21,382 nucleotides of DNA, taken from positions 1-21,382 of the forward strand of contig PSRN01000265.1 of the NCBI GenBank assembly GCA_003176075.1, read 5' to 3'. The position numbers were made by a program, and so were the translations under genes. This document shows positions 1 to 6,975 of the stretch, piece by piece. Under the pieces are notes generated by a model. It was not told where the DNA came from and did not search any database. It saw nothing but the letters and a program-made list of their open reading frames with translations. Source of the stretch: Bdellovibrio sp. GTDB taxonomy: Bacteria > Bdellovibrionota > Bdellovibrionia > Bdellovibrionales > Bdellovibrionaceae. Position 1 is the stretch's first letter. Each line of letters begins with the position of its first letter.

Positions 1-1
1 T

Positions 2-97
2 GAAATCCTGCCGGTGCGGCGAATTCTCGAACAGTTGTTGCGCGAATGTCAGGAGACTTTACGGGAGCGGTTTTTCACCGACAAGGTAAGGTTGTAA
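2..97 (+). CDS. C-terminal end of a gene entering from the left edge (partial)
   Basis: An open frame runs from the window edge to a TAA at 95-97 and gives 31 residues. They are rich in Leu, Glu and Arg in an amphipathic helical pattern (for example RRILEQLLRECQETLRERFF), which looks like a genuine helical C-terminus rather than a random frame. The codons favour G or C in the third position, as in neighbouring genes. It ends inside the convergent hot-dog gene, overlapping its 3' end by 49 bases. The family cannot be named from so short a fragment. It could also be a chance open frame. Confidence 0.4.
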   Translation, partial: EILPVRRILEQLLRECQETLRERFFTDKVRL

Positions 98-648
98 CGC
101 ATGACAGGCTCTTCGCGGGCGGCGCCTCCCACGCTTGCGGCACCGACTTGGACGGCGCCTCCGACGCTTGCGGCGCCGGCTTGGGCGGCGCCTCCCACGC
201 TTCGCGGCACGATGGCAAAACCACGGAAGGTTTCATGAAGGCGCTCCTCGGTCGAGGCGGCCCGGTCGATCAAAGCGGCGACCTTTTGAGCCTCATCGCA
301 AATAAAGTGCACGTGACCGTCGGCTCTCCTTAAGAATTCAGCCTGGAAGTCCTGAAAGATGAATTCGATCCGCTTCCTTGATTCGCGAATCCGCTGGATC
401 GCTTTCAAAGCGATGGAGAGTTCGGCGCCCATGGCCAGGGCCCCGAAGTACATGACGCCGACGTGGTTGCGGGTGCGCCAATCCAGTCTGATTTTGACCA
501 CCGCCCGCTCGTCCGTTAGTTCGACCACCTGGGGGGCACAGACTGCCAAAAGCGGAACGCGAGCCAGGCTCAGTCCGTTGACCAGAGCCGTGTATTCGAG
601 CGCCGTTCGGTTGAGCTTTTCGAGACTGAACATTGCGAAATTAAACAT
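49..648 (-). CDS. DUF4442 / PaaI-like hot-dog fold protein with an internal repeat insertion
   Basis: The 199-residue protein resembles the DUF4442 family of hot-dog proteins, related to acyl-CoA thioesterases. The central segment RNHVGVMYFGALAMGAE (about residues 60-76) is the family's N-x-x-G...G helix region. The closing strand, MRYNLTLSVKNR near residues 183-194, matches the family's last beta strand. The start is well supported by a GGGAGGGG ribosome-binding site just upstream of the ATG. Family members are usually about 140-160 residues. The excess lies mainly in residues 150-178, a Gly/Ala/Val-rich insertion of near-identical 11-residue units (VGGAAQAGAAS type) encoded by a 33-base tandem DNA repeat just before the last strand. 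The gene follows the HAD phosphatase by 18 bases and is probably co-transcribed. The substrate is unknown. Membership is recognised by eye, not by a profile search. Confidence 0.8.
   Translation of the reverse strand: MFNFAMFSLEKLNRTALEYTALVNGLSLARVPLLAVCAPQVVELTDERAVVKIRLDWRTRNHVGVMYFGALAMGAELSIALKAIQRIRESRKRIEFIFQDFQAEFLRRADGHVHFICDEAQKVAALIDRAASTEERLHETFRGFAIVPRSVGGAAQAGAASVGGAVQVGAASVGGAAREEPVMRYNLTLSVKNRSRKVS
118..216. repeat. 33-base GC-rich tandem repeat, about 2.6 copies, inside the DUF4442 gene
   Basis: Unit 1 is 118-150, unit 2 is 151-183 and a degenerate third unit starts at 184. Units 1 and 3 are identical over the first 19 bases (GGCGGCGCCTCCCACGCTT). Units 1 and 2 share most positions, including the CTTGCGGC and CTTG blocks. 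The period is a multiple of three, so the host gene stays open and gains 11 residues per copy. Related sequence recurs at 3094-3126, 4500-4523 and 8390-8410. Confidence 0.9.
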
Positions 649-666
649 TTCCCCTCCCAGAGTTCT

Positions 667-1329
667 TCATTGATCCACAGAGCGCACGTCGGCCCTCAGT
701 TCAGCCCATTGTTGAAAATCGCAAAAGCTATGGAACTGCACAGGCGATTGTTCACATTTAAACTCCCGCCAATGAGAATGCCAACTGGCCCGCACGAAAT
801 GGCAACCTTCGGCGAGGCTAGGGACCATGTCGACGTCGTGATCGCCGATGACCACGGTCTCCTGCGGGGCGGCTTGGAAGTGAGCCAGAATCTTACGAAG
901 ACCTTCCGGCGATGGCTTGTGTTGTTCGACGCAGCTGCCACTGACCACCAAATCAAAATAGCTGTCCATTTGATGGAGCCGAAGTATTTCGAGCGTGGAA
1001 CCCCGGTCGCGATTGGTCCAAACGGCCAGGGATTTTCCGTGCTGTTTCAGTCGCGCCAGCAGGGTGCTCACTCCGTCAAAAGGCTGGGCATCAAAGCATC
1101 GCCGGCGACTTTCCACGATGAGTTCGTCCACCAATTCGCGCACTCTCTCTTCCGGGAACCACTGGGACAGAAATCGGGGCGTGGGCATGTGGAAAAGCTG
1201 GTCGCGGTGAGCGGCCTTTAGCTCCATGCCGTGCTCATCGAAGATTTTTTCAATCGATTCAAAATAGAGCTTAAATGAGTCGACCAGCGTGCCGTCGAGA
1301 TCAAAAACAAAATACTTTAGCGGTGTCAT
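667..1329 (-). CDS. HAD-superfamily hydrolase, phosphoglycolate-phosphatase-like
   Basis: A haloacid-dehalogenase-type phosphatase with all four motifs, numbered from the ATG at 1329. Motif I is DLDGT with nucleophile D10 and D12. Motif II is WTNRD, with T105 expected to bind phosphate. The motif III lysine is K138 in HKPSPEG. Motif IV is GDHDVD with D163 and D167 for magnesium. A helical cap of about 65-70 residues between motifs I and II suggests subclass I (Gph/PGP-like) and a small phosphorylated substrate that cannot be named. In-frame ATGs at 1350 and 1365 would add 7 or 12 residues. None of the three has a clear ribosome-binding site; 1329 was chosen because family members begin a few residues before motif I. 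It is probably first in a two-gene unit with the hot-dog protein. Confidence 0.9.
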   Translation of the reverse strand: MTPLKYFVFDLDGTLVDSFKLYFESIEKIFDEHGMELKAAHRDQLFHMPTPRFLSQWFPEERVRELVDELIVESRRRCFDAQPFDGVSTLLARLKQHGKSLAVWTNRDRGSTLEILRLHQMDSYFDLVVSGSCVEQHKPSPEGLRKILAHFQAAPQETVVIGDHDVDMVPSLAEGCHFVRASWHSHWREFKCEQSPVQFHSFCDFQQWAELRADVRSVDQ

Positions 1330-1602
1330 CAATGGCTCGAGACTTACCATGGACCGAAGGGACATGACAAGAAAAGGGCGGAAATTTGACTCGATCGAGG
1401 AACGGAAGAGTTCATTTCATCCCCATGTGCCGCGTGAAAGAGAAAGACGTGCAGGCCGCCATCTTGCTTAGACATATTTCGATAAGATTCGACCTCAGGA
1501 GAAATGCAAGCTGAAAGGTCATCAAAAGTGTTGAGAGTCTTTAACAATGTTCGGGTTCACGTTAAGACTTTACGAAAGTAGGGGGAAGAGGGTTGTGGAA
1601 CA

Positions 1603-3153
1603 ATGGAACTGCTGATACCTCACTATGCTATGAGCACAATACCCATCATGCACGTAATCGATGACGATCCGGAAACTCTCGAACTGATTCGGGCCTTTTT
1701 CCGCCCCAAGGGGTTCGAGGTGAAAGCCTATGAAAGTGCCGAACAGGCTTTGAAAGACTTGACCCTGCCGGAGGCTCACAGTGACGTGATCCTCACTGAC
1801 TTTATGTTGCCGCAAATGTCGGGCATGGACCTGACCAAGGAAATTCGCGCCCGCGGAATTGACACTCCCATCGTGATCATGACGGCCTACCAGGATTCCC
1901 AATTGGCCCTGGACGTGATCCGGGCAGGGGCCTACGATTTTGTGATCAAGCCCCTTCATCTGCCCCAGCTTCAGATCTCCATTGAACGCGCCGTCTATTT
2001 GAAACATGTGCGCGAAGAAAATGCCCTGTTGAAAGAGGCGGTGGCTCATAAAGAGGCCGTCTTAGTGGAAGGTATCATCGGCAAAAGTCCGAACTTCTTG
2101 CGTGCGTTGGACCTCGCAAAGAGAGTGGCCAACAGTTCAGCCAGTGTTTTAATTACCGGCGAAAGTGGGACGGGAAAGGAAGTTATTGCCACGGCCATCC
2201 ACCGGTTTGGTCCGCGCAAAAAACACCGGATGGTCGCGATCAATTGCACCGCTATCCCTGAGACACTTTTAGAATCGGAGCTTTTTGGTCACGGCAAAGG
2301 GGCTTTCACCGGAGCTTCTGAGAAAAAAGTCGGCTTGTTTGAGGAGGCCAACAATGGCACTCTGTTCTTGGACGAAATCGGCGACCTCAGCCTGAGTCTT
2401 CAGGCTAAACTGTTGCGGGTTCTGCAAGAAAAAAAGATCCGTCGCGTGGGCGAGACCCAACCCATTGACGTGGACGTGCGGATCGTCTCGGCCACCCACA
2501 AGAATCTAAAAGAAGAAATCAGCGCCGGCCGATTCCGCGAGGATTTATTTTTCCGCCTCAACGTGATTCCGATCAACCTGCCCCCCCTGCGCGAAAGGTC
2601 CGAGGACATTTTGCCGCTCGCCCGGTACTTTATGCGCAAATACGCGCAACAGAACAGTGTTCGAGTCAATGAATTCACCAAAGAAGCGACCGAGTATCTG
2701 CTGAAGAACCACTGGGCTGGAAACGTCCGCGAGTTGGAAAACACGATTGAGCGAGCCGTGGTTCTGGCCCAAGGCGGCCCCGTGGATGCGAAGGATTTGA
2801 TTTTCGAGGAGACGGCCGGTGTCGGCACCCCTGCCACGACGATGAGTCACGAGATTCAAGCTCAGGATCTGTTTTGTATATCCGAGCGAAAGATTGTCCC
2901 ATTGGAGACAGTGATCAATAGCTATATCGTATATGCCTTAAAGAAGAATCACGGGGCGAAGGACAGGACAGCCAGGGATTTGGCCATCGACCGCAAGACT
3001 TTGTACCGGCGAATCAAGAATCGCGAACATTTGTCGGCTGTTCCATCAGGGAACGCTGTAGCTGTGGTGGCCGAGAAGAACGGCAGTCTCTGCGGTGGCG
3101 CCGACGGCACCGACGGCACCGACTTGGGACCCCCCAGTTCAGCCGCCAGCTGA
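1603..3153 (+). CDS. NtrC-family sigma-54-dependent response regulator
   Basis: A 516-residue activator in the classic three-domain layout. The receiver domain (about 15-130) has acidic pocket D20-D22, phospho-acceptor D66 in LTDFMLP, T94 and K116. The AAA+ domain (about 157-395) has Walker A GESGTGKE at 186-193, an intact GAFTGA loop at 233-238 for sigma-54 contact, and Walker B in GTLFLDEIG. A Fis-type helix-turn-helix spans about 445-475 (TARDLAIDRKTLYRRIKNR). The start at 1603 follows a purine-rich GGGGGAAGAGGG about 10 bases upstream; an in-frame ATG at 1630 lacks one. About 40 residues follow the DNA-binding domain and contain a low-complexity GGADGTDGTD tail encoded by a GC-rich DNA repeat. 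No histidine kinase lies beside it, so it is an orphan regulator. Its targets are unknown, and no correctly spaced -24/-12 promoter was seen in the intergenic stretches scanned by eye. Confidence 0.96.
   Translation: MELLIPHYAMSTIPIMHVIDDDPETLELIRAFFRPKGFEVKAYESAEQALKDLTLPEAHSDVILTDFMLPQMSGMDLTKEIRARGIDTPIVIMTAYQDSQLALDVIRAGAYDFVIKPLHLPQLQISIERAVYLKHVREENALLKEAVAHKEAVLVEGIIGKSPNFLRALDLAKRVANSSASVLITGESGTGKEVIATAIHRFGPRKKHRMVAINCTAIPETLLESELFGHGKGAFTGASEKKVGLFEEANNGTLFLDEIGDLSLSLQAKLLRVLQEKKIRRVGETQPIDVDVRIVSATHKNLKEEISAGRFREDLFFRLNVIPINLPPLRERSEDILPLARYFMRKYAQQNSVRVNEFTKEATEYLLKNHWAGNVRELENTIERAVVLAQGGPVDAKDLIFEETAGVGTPATTMSHEIQAQDLFCISERKIVPLETVINSYIVYALKKNHGAKDRTARDLAIDRKTLYRRIKNREHLSAVPSGNAVAVVAEKNGSLCGGADGTDGTDLGPPSSAAS
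3094..3126. repeat. Single copy of the 33-base GC-rich repeat in the regulator's 3' end
   Basis: This stretch aligns without gaps to the 33-base unit at 118-150, matching at about 24 of 33 positions by hand. The final block CGGCACCGACTTG is identical. It is read in the opposite orientation relative to its host gene compared with the copies at 118-216, so it encodes the unrelated peptide GGADGTDGTDL. The resemblance is therefore at DNA level, not protein level. Confidence 0.6.
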
Positions 3154-3193
3154 TACGATAAAGACCCCAGCAGGACGTCCAGTACGGCACGTT

Positions 3194-3222
3194 TTGGTCT
3201 TTGCCCAAGTCTTTGCTAAGAT
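3194..3222 (+). promoter_or_regulatory. Candidate sigma-70-type promoter for the DUF2914 gene
   Basis: TTGGTC at 3194-3199, a 17-base spacer and TAAGAT at 3217-3222 resemble -35 and -10 boxes with ideal spacing. Transcription would start near the ATG at 3229, giving a leaderless or nearly leaderless message. That fits the lack of a strong ribosome-binding site there. This is a hand match only. Confidence 0.3.
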
Positions 3223-3228
3223 TCGGGA

Positions 3229-4341
3229 ATGTCGGTCTCCCAATTTAAAAACCAGTTTAAGAAAAAGCTCACTCACTTTTACGAAGAGCATGAAATCCAA
3301 GTCGATATCGCCTTTTTTGTGGCCGGATTTCTCTTTGATGCGCTCATGGTTGGGGAAATCAATGAGCCTTTCGCTATTTTCCAGCAGGTGGCCTATCTCC
3401 TGATTCTTGCGATCGTTCTCTTTTACGAGATTTGCATCGAGGAGAACGTCGTTCAACTTTCCGGGCGTTTGAAAACGCCGTGGCATTATCGCCAACCCTT
3501 GGTCCATTTTTTTATGGGAACTCTTCTGAATATCTACTCACTCTTCTTTTTGAAAAGCGCGTCTTTCTTCAGTTCTTCAATCTTTCTCTTGCTTCTTGCC
3601 GGTCTGTTGATCGCTAACGAGTTGCCCCGGGTCAGATCCGCCGGGGTGCAGATCAAAGTTGGTTTCTTTGTCGTACTGATTTTTTGTTTCTACAGCATGG
3701 TCGTTCCCACCTTGATGGGTTCAGTCGGGCCTCTTCCCTATGCGATCGCGGTGGTTTTAACTGCCGCCGTGGTTGAATTTCAGCAGCGGCTGCTGATCCG
3801 CCGGGGCGTGAATCGCCAACGGCTCTTGTCCCGGTGGTTGGTTCCGAGTGTCCTGGTCATTGTCTTGTTTGTGGTCTTTTATGTTTTGGGATGGATTCCT
3901 CCGGTGCCGATTTCAGCGGAGTATATGGGGGTCTTTCATAAGATTGAAAAAAAGGAAGATCAGTATCTTCTATATCACGAAAAACCGTGGTGGAAATTTT
4001 GGCGACACGGGGACGAGGATTTCACCGCCGAGCCCGGCGACCAGATTTATTTCTTCGTGAGTGTTTATTCTCCGGCTCGTTTTAGCGATACGCTTCAGCT
4101 GGTTTGGAGTTACTACGAAGAACGACGGGGATGGAAGAAGACAGATTCAGTGCCGATGAAAATCGTCGGTGGCCGCAAGACGGGCTACCGCGGTTTCGCC
4201 GCCAAAGGAAATTACGCGCCTGGCTCTTGGCGCGTCAGCGTGCAAACCACTGATGAACGTGAAATTGGCCGTCTGTATTTCACGGTGGAAAAGGTTGAAA
4301 CCGCAAATCTCGTGCGAAGCTTTTCGGTGATTAAGCGGTAG
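3229..4341 (+). CDS. Polytopic inner-membrane protein with C-terminal DUF2914 domain
   Basis: A 370-residue protein with about six or seven hydrophobic segments in the first 222 residues (near 27-45, 50-70, 91-108, 115-130, 143-165, 168-186 and 203-222). A soluble domain of about 150 residues follows. Residues about 285-355 match DUF2914: a strand with W293, the turn VGGRKTGYRGFAAKG, then GSWRVSVQTTDEREIGRLYF. This beta-rich domain probably lies in the periplasm. The family has no established biochemical role. The gene begins 75 bases after the NtrC-type regulator on the same strand, so control by that regulator is possible but unproven. Confidence 0.85.
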   Translation: MSVSQFKNQFKKKLTHFYEEHEIQVDIAFFVAGFLFDALMVGEINEPFAIFQQVAYLLILAIVLFYEICIEENVVQLSGRLKTPWHYRQPLVHFFMGTLLNIYSLFFLKSASFFSSSIFLLLLAGLLIANELPRVRSAGVQIKVGFFVVLIFCFYSMVVPTLMGSVGPLPYAIAVVLTAAVVEFQQRLLIRRGVNRQRLLSRWLVPSVLVIVLFVVFYVLGWIPPVPISAEYMGVFHKIEKKEDQYLLYHEKPWWKFWRHGDEDFTAEPGDQIYFFVSVYSPARFSDTLQLVWSYYEERRGWKKTDSVPMKIVGGRKTGYRGFAAKGNYAPGSWRVSVQTTDEREIGRLYFTVEKVETANLVRSFSVIKR

Positions 4342-4361
4342 TGTCCTTTATGTTCCGCAGG

Positions 4362-4391
4362 TTGTATCGCAAGATATTACTTGCCTATCAG
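4362..4391 (+). promoter_or_regulatory. Weak candidate promoter before the outer-membrane protein gene
   Basis: TTGTAT at 4362-4367 and TATCAG at 4386-4391 are separated by 18 bases in the 91-base gap between genes. The match is partial at both boxes. Confidence 0.2.
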
Positions 4392-4432
4392 TCCGCTTGT
4401 GAGATAGTTCGGAGTTTTTAGAGGAGGAGCTT

Positions 4433-5125
4433 ATGAAACTTCTGAATCAAGGACACTCTCTGCTGCAAAATCAATTGCGACTATTTCAATGGGTTCCAGC
4501 GTGGGCGGCGAAGCCGCCACGGGCGTTCTTTCTGACATCATTTTCGACATTGTTTTTTGCAGTCGCCAGTTCGATGGCTCAGGTTACAACGAGCGATCTG
4601 CCAAAGGCGGAGGAGAAAGCTCCTTCGTCTAAAGGCTTTCGGGTCGCTTTCGTTAAGCCGGCGCTGCGCTTCGACTTGCAATCCACGAATCGAATCGTTG
4701 CTTCCGGGTCTGATCAGGTCAGCTCTGCTTTGGGCATTGCTCTCGGTTATGCGAGCTTGCCGGTCAAGGACCTCGGTTGGACGGCCAATGCGGCACTGAT
4801 CGGGGGAAGTTATCAAAACTACCTTGTGGGGTTGGTCAAGATCGATGGGAATCTGGCATACACCTTCAATCGATATGTTAGCGTCAAGGGTGGAATCAAT
4901 CTAAGCCGACCTCCCATCAGTCAATTTGAAGGCTATTCGGCGAATTTCAATCCTGGTTTCGGTTATCAAGCGGGAGTCGGGGTGCAAGTCACTCGTACAG
5001 TGGGCTTTGACCTGGATTACGTGAGCATGAGCCAGACTGGATCCATCACTGACCGCCTGGGTCGGCAAGCTTCTCTGGATATGAAGGAATCCGGTGTTGA
5101 AGCCGCCATGCACGCGACTTTTTAA
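4433..5125 (+). CDS. Small outer-membrane beta-barrel protein (opacity/OmpW-like) with an unusually long signal peptide
   Basis: A 230-residue exported protein. The start has a strong GAGGAGGAG ribosome-binding site. A hydrophobic stretch (about 31-47) ends in SSMA|QV, so cleavage after residue 49 is likely. The mature part shows alternating polar/apolar strands, many Gly and aromatic residues (WTANAALIGGSY, YTFNRYVSVKGGINL, GYQAGVGVQVTRTVGFDLDYV). It ends in Phe, the terminal residue expected for BAM-assembled barrels. About eight strands would fit its length, as in the OmpW/OmpA/opacity class. No specific family motif is evident and the ligand is unknown. The signal peptide's n-region is extended by a GC-rich palindrome at 4500-4523 encoding AWAAKPPR, which may be an inserted repeat. 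Confidence 0.75.
   Translation: MKLLNQGHSLLQNQLRLFQWVPAWAAKPPRAFFLTSFSTLFFAVASSMAQVTTSDLPKAEEKAPSSKGFRVAFVKPALRFDLQSTNRIVASGSDQVSSALGIALGYASLPVKDLGWTANAALIGGSYQNYLVGLVKIDGNLAYTFNRYVSVKGGINLSRPPISQFEGYSANFNPGFGYQAGVGVQVTRTVGFDLDYVSMSQTGSITDRLGRQASLDMKESGVEAAMHATF
4500..4523. repeat. GC-rich palindromic repeat inside the signal-peptide coding region
   Basis: The arms are CGTGGGCGGCG and CCGCCACGGG around a central AAG, forming GGCGGC-GAA-GCCGCC-type self-complementary arms. The reverse complement of 8390-8410 is identical over all 21 shared bases, differing only by the central three-base AAG. The 16-base part CGTGGGxGGCGccGCC also matches the repeat units at 118-133 and 184-199 in reverse complement. 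Confidence 0.75.
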
Positions 5126-5760
5126 CAAATTGAATCACTGGTTAAACTAGTCTAAGCTCTAATTTAGAAACCTTATAAGAAACCTTATATTTATAAAAAA
5201 CTTAGTAACGAGGGCTGCAGGCGCAAAAAGTATTTGCCAGACGATCGGCACTCCCAAGGTTGCCGAGTGTGTCTATCTTTTGACTAAAGTGACGTTCGAC
5301 GTTAGCCCGATGGAACAGCCGCGCGCTGGTTCCCTCGTTCTCTACCAGTCTTGTCCAAAATCTTGTCGAGATGAGCAATTTAGCTTTCTTTTCGGAGTAT
5401 TTTCGATTTCAGGTTGAAATAAATTTGTTTTGGCAGTTGTTTTGTTTATCTCGGTTGGATTGAAAATGGACCACAGTCCACTCCTGAACTCTCGGGCAGA
5501 TCTGGCACTCTCGTTGGGCTTTGAACCAAAATTTCAGAACAGTTTTTGTCACACCGGGTGGTTAATCTCTAGACAAGTCCTTCTTCAGCAATCTCAGGAC
5601 GTTACAACGAGTTTGTCTATTCTCCAGAGACCCCCACTCAAAAAATAAGTGAATTCCAGCTCGGCACGGGCTTGCAAGCATAATGAGGTATGAGGATAAG
5701 CAGGGCCCGGGCGCAAACTAAATGCGTGCGCACAAATATTATCGGTGAAGGAGTTGGATC
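5126..5760. other. 635-base gene-free stretch
   Basis: No convincing gene, tRNA or stable RNA is visible. The first part is AT-rich and holds a 12-base tandem duplication at 5167-5190. A small inverted repeat (CACTC/GAGTG, about 5250-5269) is not followed by a clean T-run. The open frames here start at TTG without a ribosome-binding site and encode no recognisable protein. The right end should contain the promoter of the lipoprotein gene; TTGCAA at 5672-5677 with GATAAG at 5695-5700 (17-base spacer) is the best, though weak, candidate. Confidence 0.6.
5167..5190. repeat. 12-base tandem duplication
   Basis: Two adjacent copies of GAAACCTTATAA / GAAACCTTATAT differ at the last base. They lie 42 bases after the outer-membrane protein gene. 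Confidence 0.8.
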
Positions 5761-6681
5761 GTGAAAAATCAAAGAACCATGACTGGCGCCTATCTGCTGC
5801 TGCTTGGTTTATCGTTTCTTCTTCTTTCTTGCTCGCAAGGTGGCGGTTCATCCACGTCGCCCACCGCGACGGGTTCCACTTTGACCGTGACTGCAACCTC
5901 GCCCACCCTGACCAGCGGTGCGACGACGGCATTGACGGCGTCAGGTGGATCCGGAGTGTTGGCCAGCGTGGCGGTCTCTCCCGTGGGCTGCGGAGTGGTG
6001 ACTCTGCAGTCAGCTATGATTGCCTACTACACCGCGCCGTCCACTTCGGCGGCTGAGAACTGCACGGTGACTGTGGTCGATAATGCCAACAACCAAGCCA
6101 ATGTGGTGCTGACCGTTTCGCCTTCCGGTTCAACGGCATTGACCACGACTTCGACGACAACAACAGCGGCGCCTTTGTCGGTCGTCGCTTCCGCGTACTC
6201 TTTAAGCCCCAATCAACAAGCCCAAATTACAGTGCAAAACGGCACTGAACCCTACACGTGGACAGTGGACGGCGGATCCCTGCAGTCAACCCAGACCACC
6301 ACAGGGATCGACTATTACACCGCTCCGGCGACAGCGAATCTTTACACAGTTACAATAAAGGACGCCCTTGGATCTGTAGGCAGCGTTCAGTTCACGGTGA
6401 GTAACACCGCGGCGAGTGTGTCTGACTGCTCGGGCAATTATACATGGGTGATTGGTGCTTCGTCGCTGAATTTGACGCTATTGGAATCAACGACGACCGG
6501 AAAAATCATCGGCTATTTCGGCAGCTCAGCCGTGCAAGGAGGCTGTACATCGACAACCATGACGTTTCAGGTCGTTGGGACTTCGAATGTATTTAACGGC
6601 ACCTTCTACACCAGCTCGGCAGGTAAATCAGCTGTCATAGGAAGTTACAACGGTGTGTCCTCCTACTTGGCGCCACAATAA
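5761..6681 (+). CDS. Surface or periplasmic lipoprotein with two Ig-like (BIg2-type) repeats
   Basis: A 306-residue lipoprotein starting at a GTG with a good AAGGAG ribosome-binding site seven bases upstream. The n-region MKNQR is followed by a hydrophobic stretch and lipobox LLSC at 21-24, so C24 is the likely lipidated residue. A GGGSS linker leads into two Ig-like beta modules, about 40-120 and 138-215. Each has an IxYYTAP motif and ends in a VxxxDxxGxxxxxVxLTVSP-type strand. They are separated by a Thr-rich linker (TTTSTTTTAAP). The final 85 residues, with cysteines in SDCSGNYTW and QGGCTSTTM, form a separate beta-rich domain of unknown family. Serine, threonine and glycine are heavily used, typical of exposed proteins. 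It appears monocistronic, with a terminator at about 6856-6897. An adhesive or binding role is an inference. Confidence 0.85.
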   Translation: MKNQRTMTGAYLLLLGLSFLLLSCSQGGGSSTSPTATGSTLTVTATSPTLTSGATTALTASGGSGVLASVAVSPVGCGVVTLQSAMIAYYTAPSTSAAENCTVTVVDNANNQANVVLTVSPSGSTALTTTSTTTTAAPLSVVASAYSLSPNQQAQITVQNGTEPYTWTVDGGSLQSTQTTTGIDYYTAPATANLYTVTIKDALGSVGSVQFTVSNTAASVSDCSGNYTWVIGASSLNLTLLESTTTGKIIGYFGSSAVQGGCTSTTMTFQVVGTSNVFNGTFYTSSAGKSAVIGSYNGVSSYLAPQ

Positions 6682-6723
6682 GCCTGGATGACCGAGTTCT
6701 TTCTCAAGTCAGGCTCTCCCTTT

Positions 6724-6753
6724 CAGTCAGAGCCACATCAGTCAGAGCCACAT
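6724..6753. repeat. Perfect 15-base tandem duplication
   Basis: CAGTCAGAGCCACAT occurs twice back to back, between the lipoprotein gene and the efflux operon. Confidence 0.9.
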
Positions 6754-6855
6754 GGGACTGAAATTTCGGCTGCCTTTCTGGCGACCCCTAAAGGGCAAGA
6801 ATCCGTAAACAATAAAAAGCCGTTCGTCAATAAAGGGTCGGTTTCCATCATAAAG

Positions 6856-6897
6856 AAGCCACAACGCCTGATGGTGTCGGCGGTTGTTTGGCTTTTT
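6856..6897 (+). terminator. Probable rho-independent terminator
   Basis: The left arm AAGCCACAACGCC and right arm GGCGGTTGTTTGGCTT pair with one or two bulges around a 10-base loop, followed by TTTTT at 6893-6897. It lies about 175 bases after the lipoprotein gene and about 80 before the TolC start. It may end the lipoprotein transcript or act as an attenuator for the efflux operon. Confidence 0.5.
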
Positions 6898-6966
6898 AAT
6901 CATTGTACTGTTTGAAGACCTGTTGAACTTTCCGAGGCCGAGAGTGACAATGACTTGTCGATGGAA

Positions 6967-6975
6967 GGGGGGGGG
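6967..6975 (+). repeat. G9 homopolymer at the start of the TolC gene
   Basis: Nine consecutive G residues lie between ATG 6961 and ATG 6976, which share a frame. The tract either lies inside the first codons or acts as the ribosome-binding region for the second ATG. Confidence 0.9.

Noticed and set aside
1344..1547. 67-residue minus-strand frame upstream of the HAD gene
   Set aside because: It overlaps the HAD N-terminus in another frame, has no ribosome-binding site and no recognisable features; the region is more likely a divergent promoter region.
5246..5275. Hairpin as terminator for the outer-membrane protein gene
   Set aside because: The stem is only about five to six pairs and the following sequence (TGTCTATCTTTTGAC) lacks a proper T-run.
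5430..5648. Small open frame of 72 residues in the large gene-free stretch
   Set aside because: It would start at TTG without a ribosome-binding site, and the product shows no domain or sensible composition.
5662..5676. Sigma-54-like promoter (GGCAC followed by TTGCA) upstream of the Ig-like lipoprotein gene
   Set aside because: The GG to GC spacing is 11 bases rather than the strict 12, so it is unlikely to be a functional -24/-12 promoter despite an NtrC-type regulator nearby.
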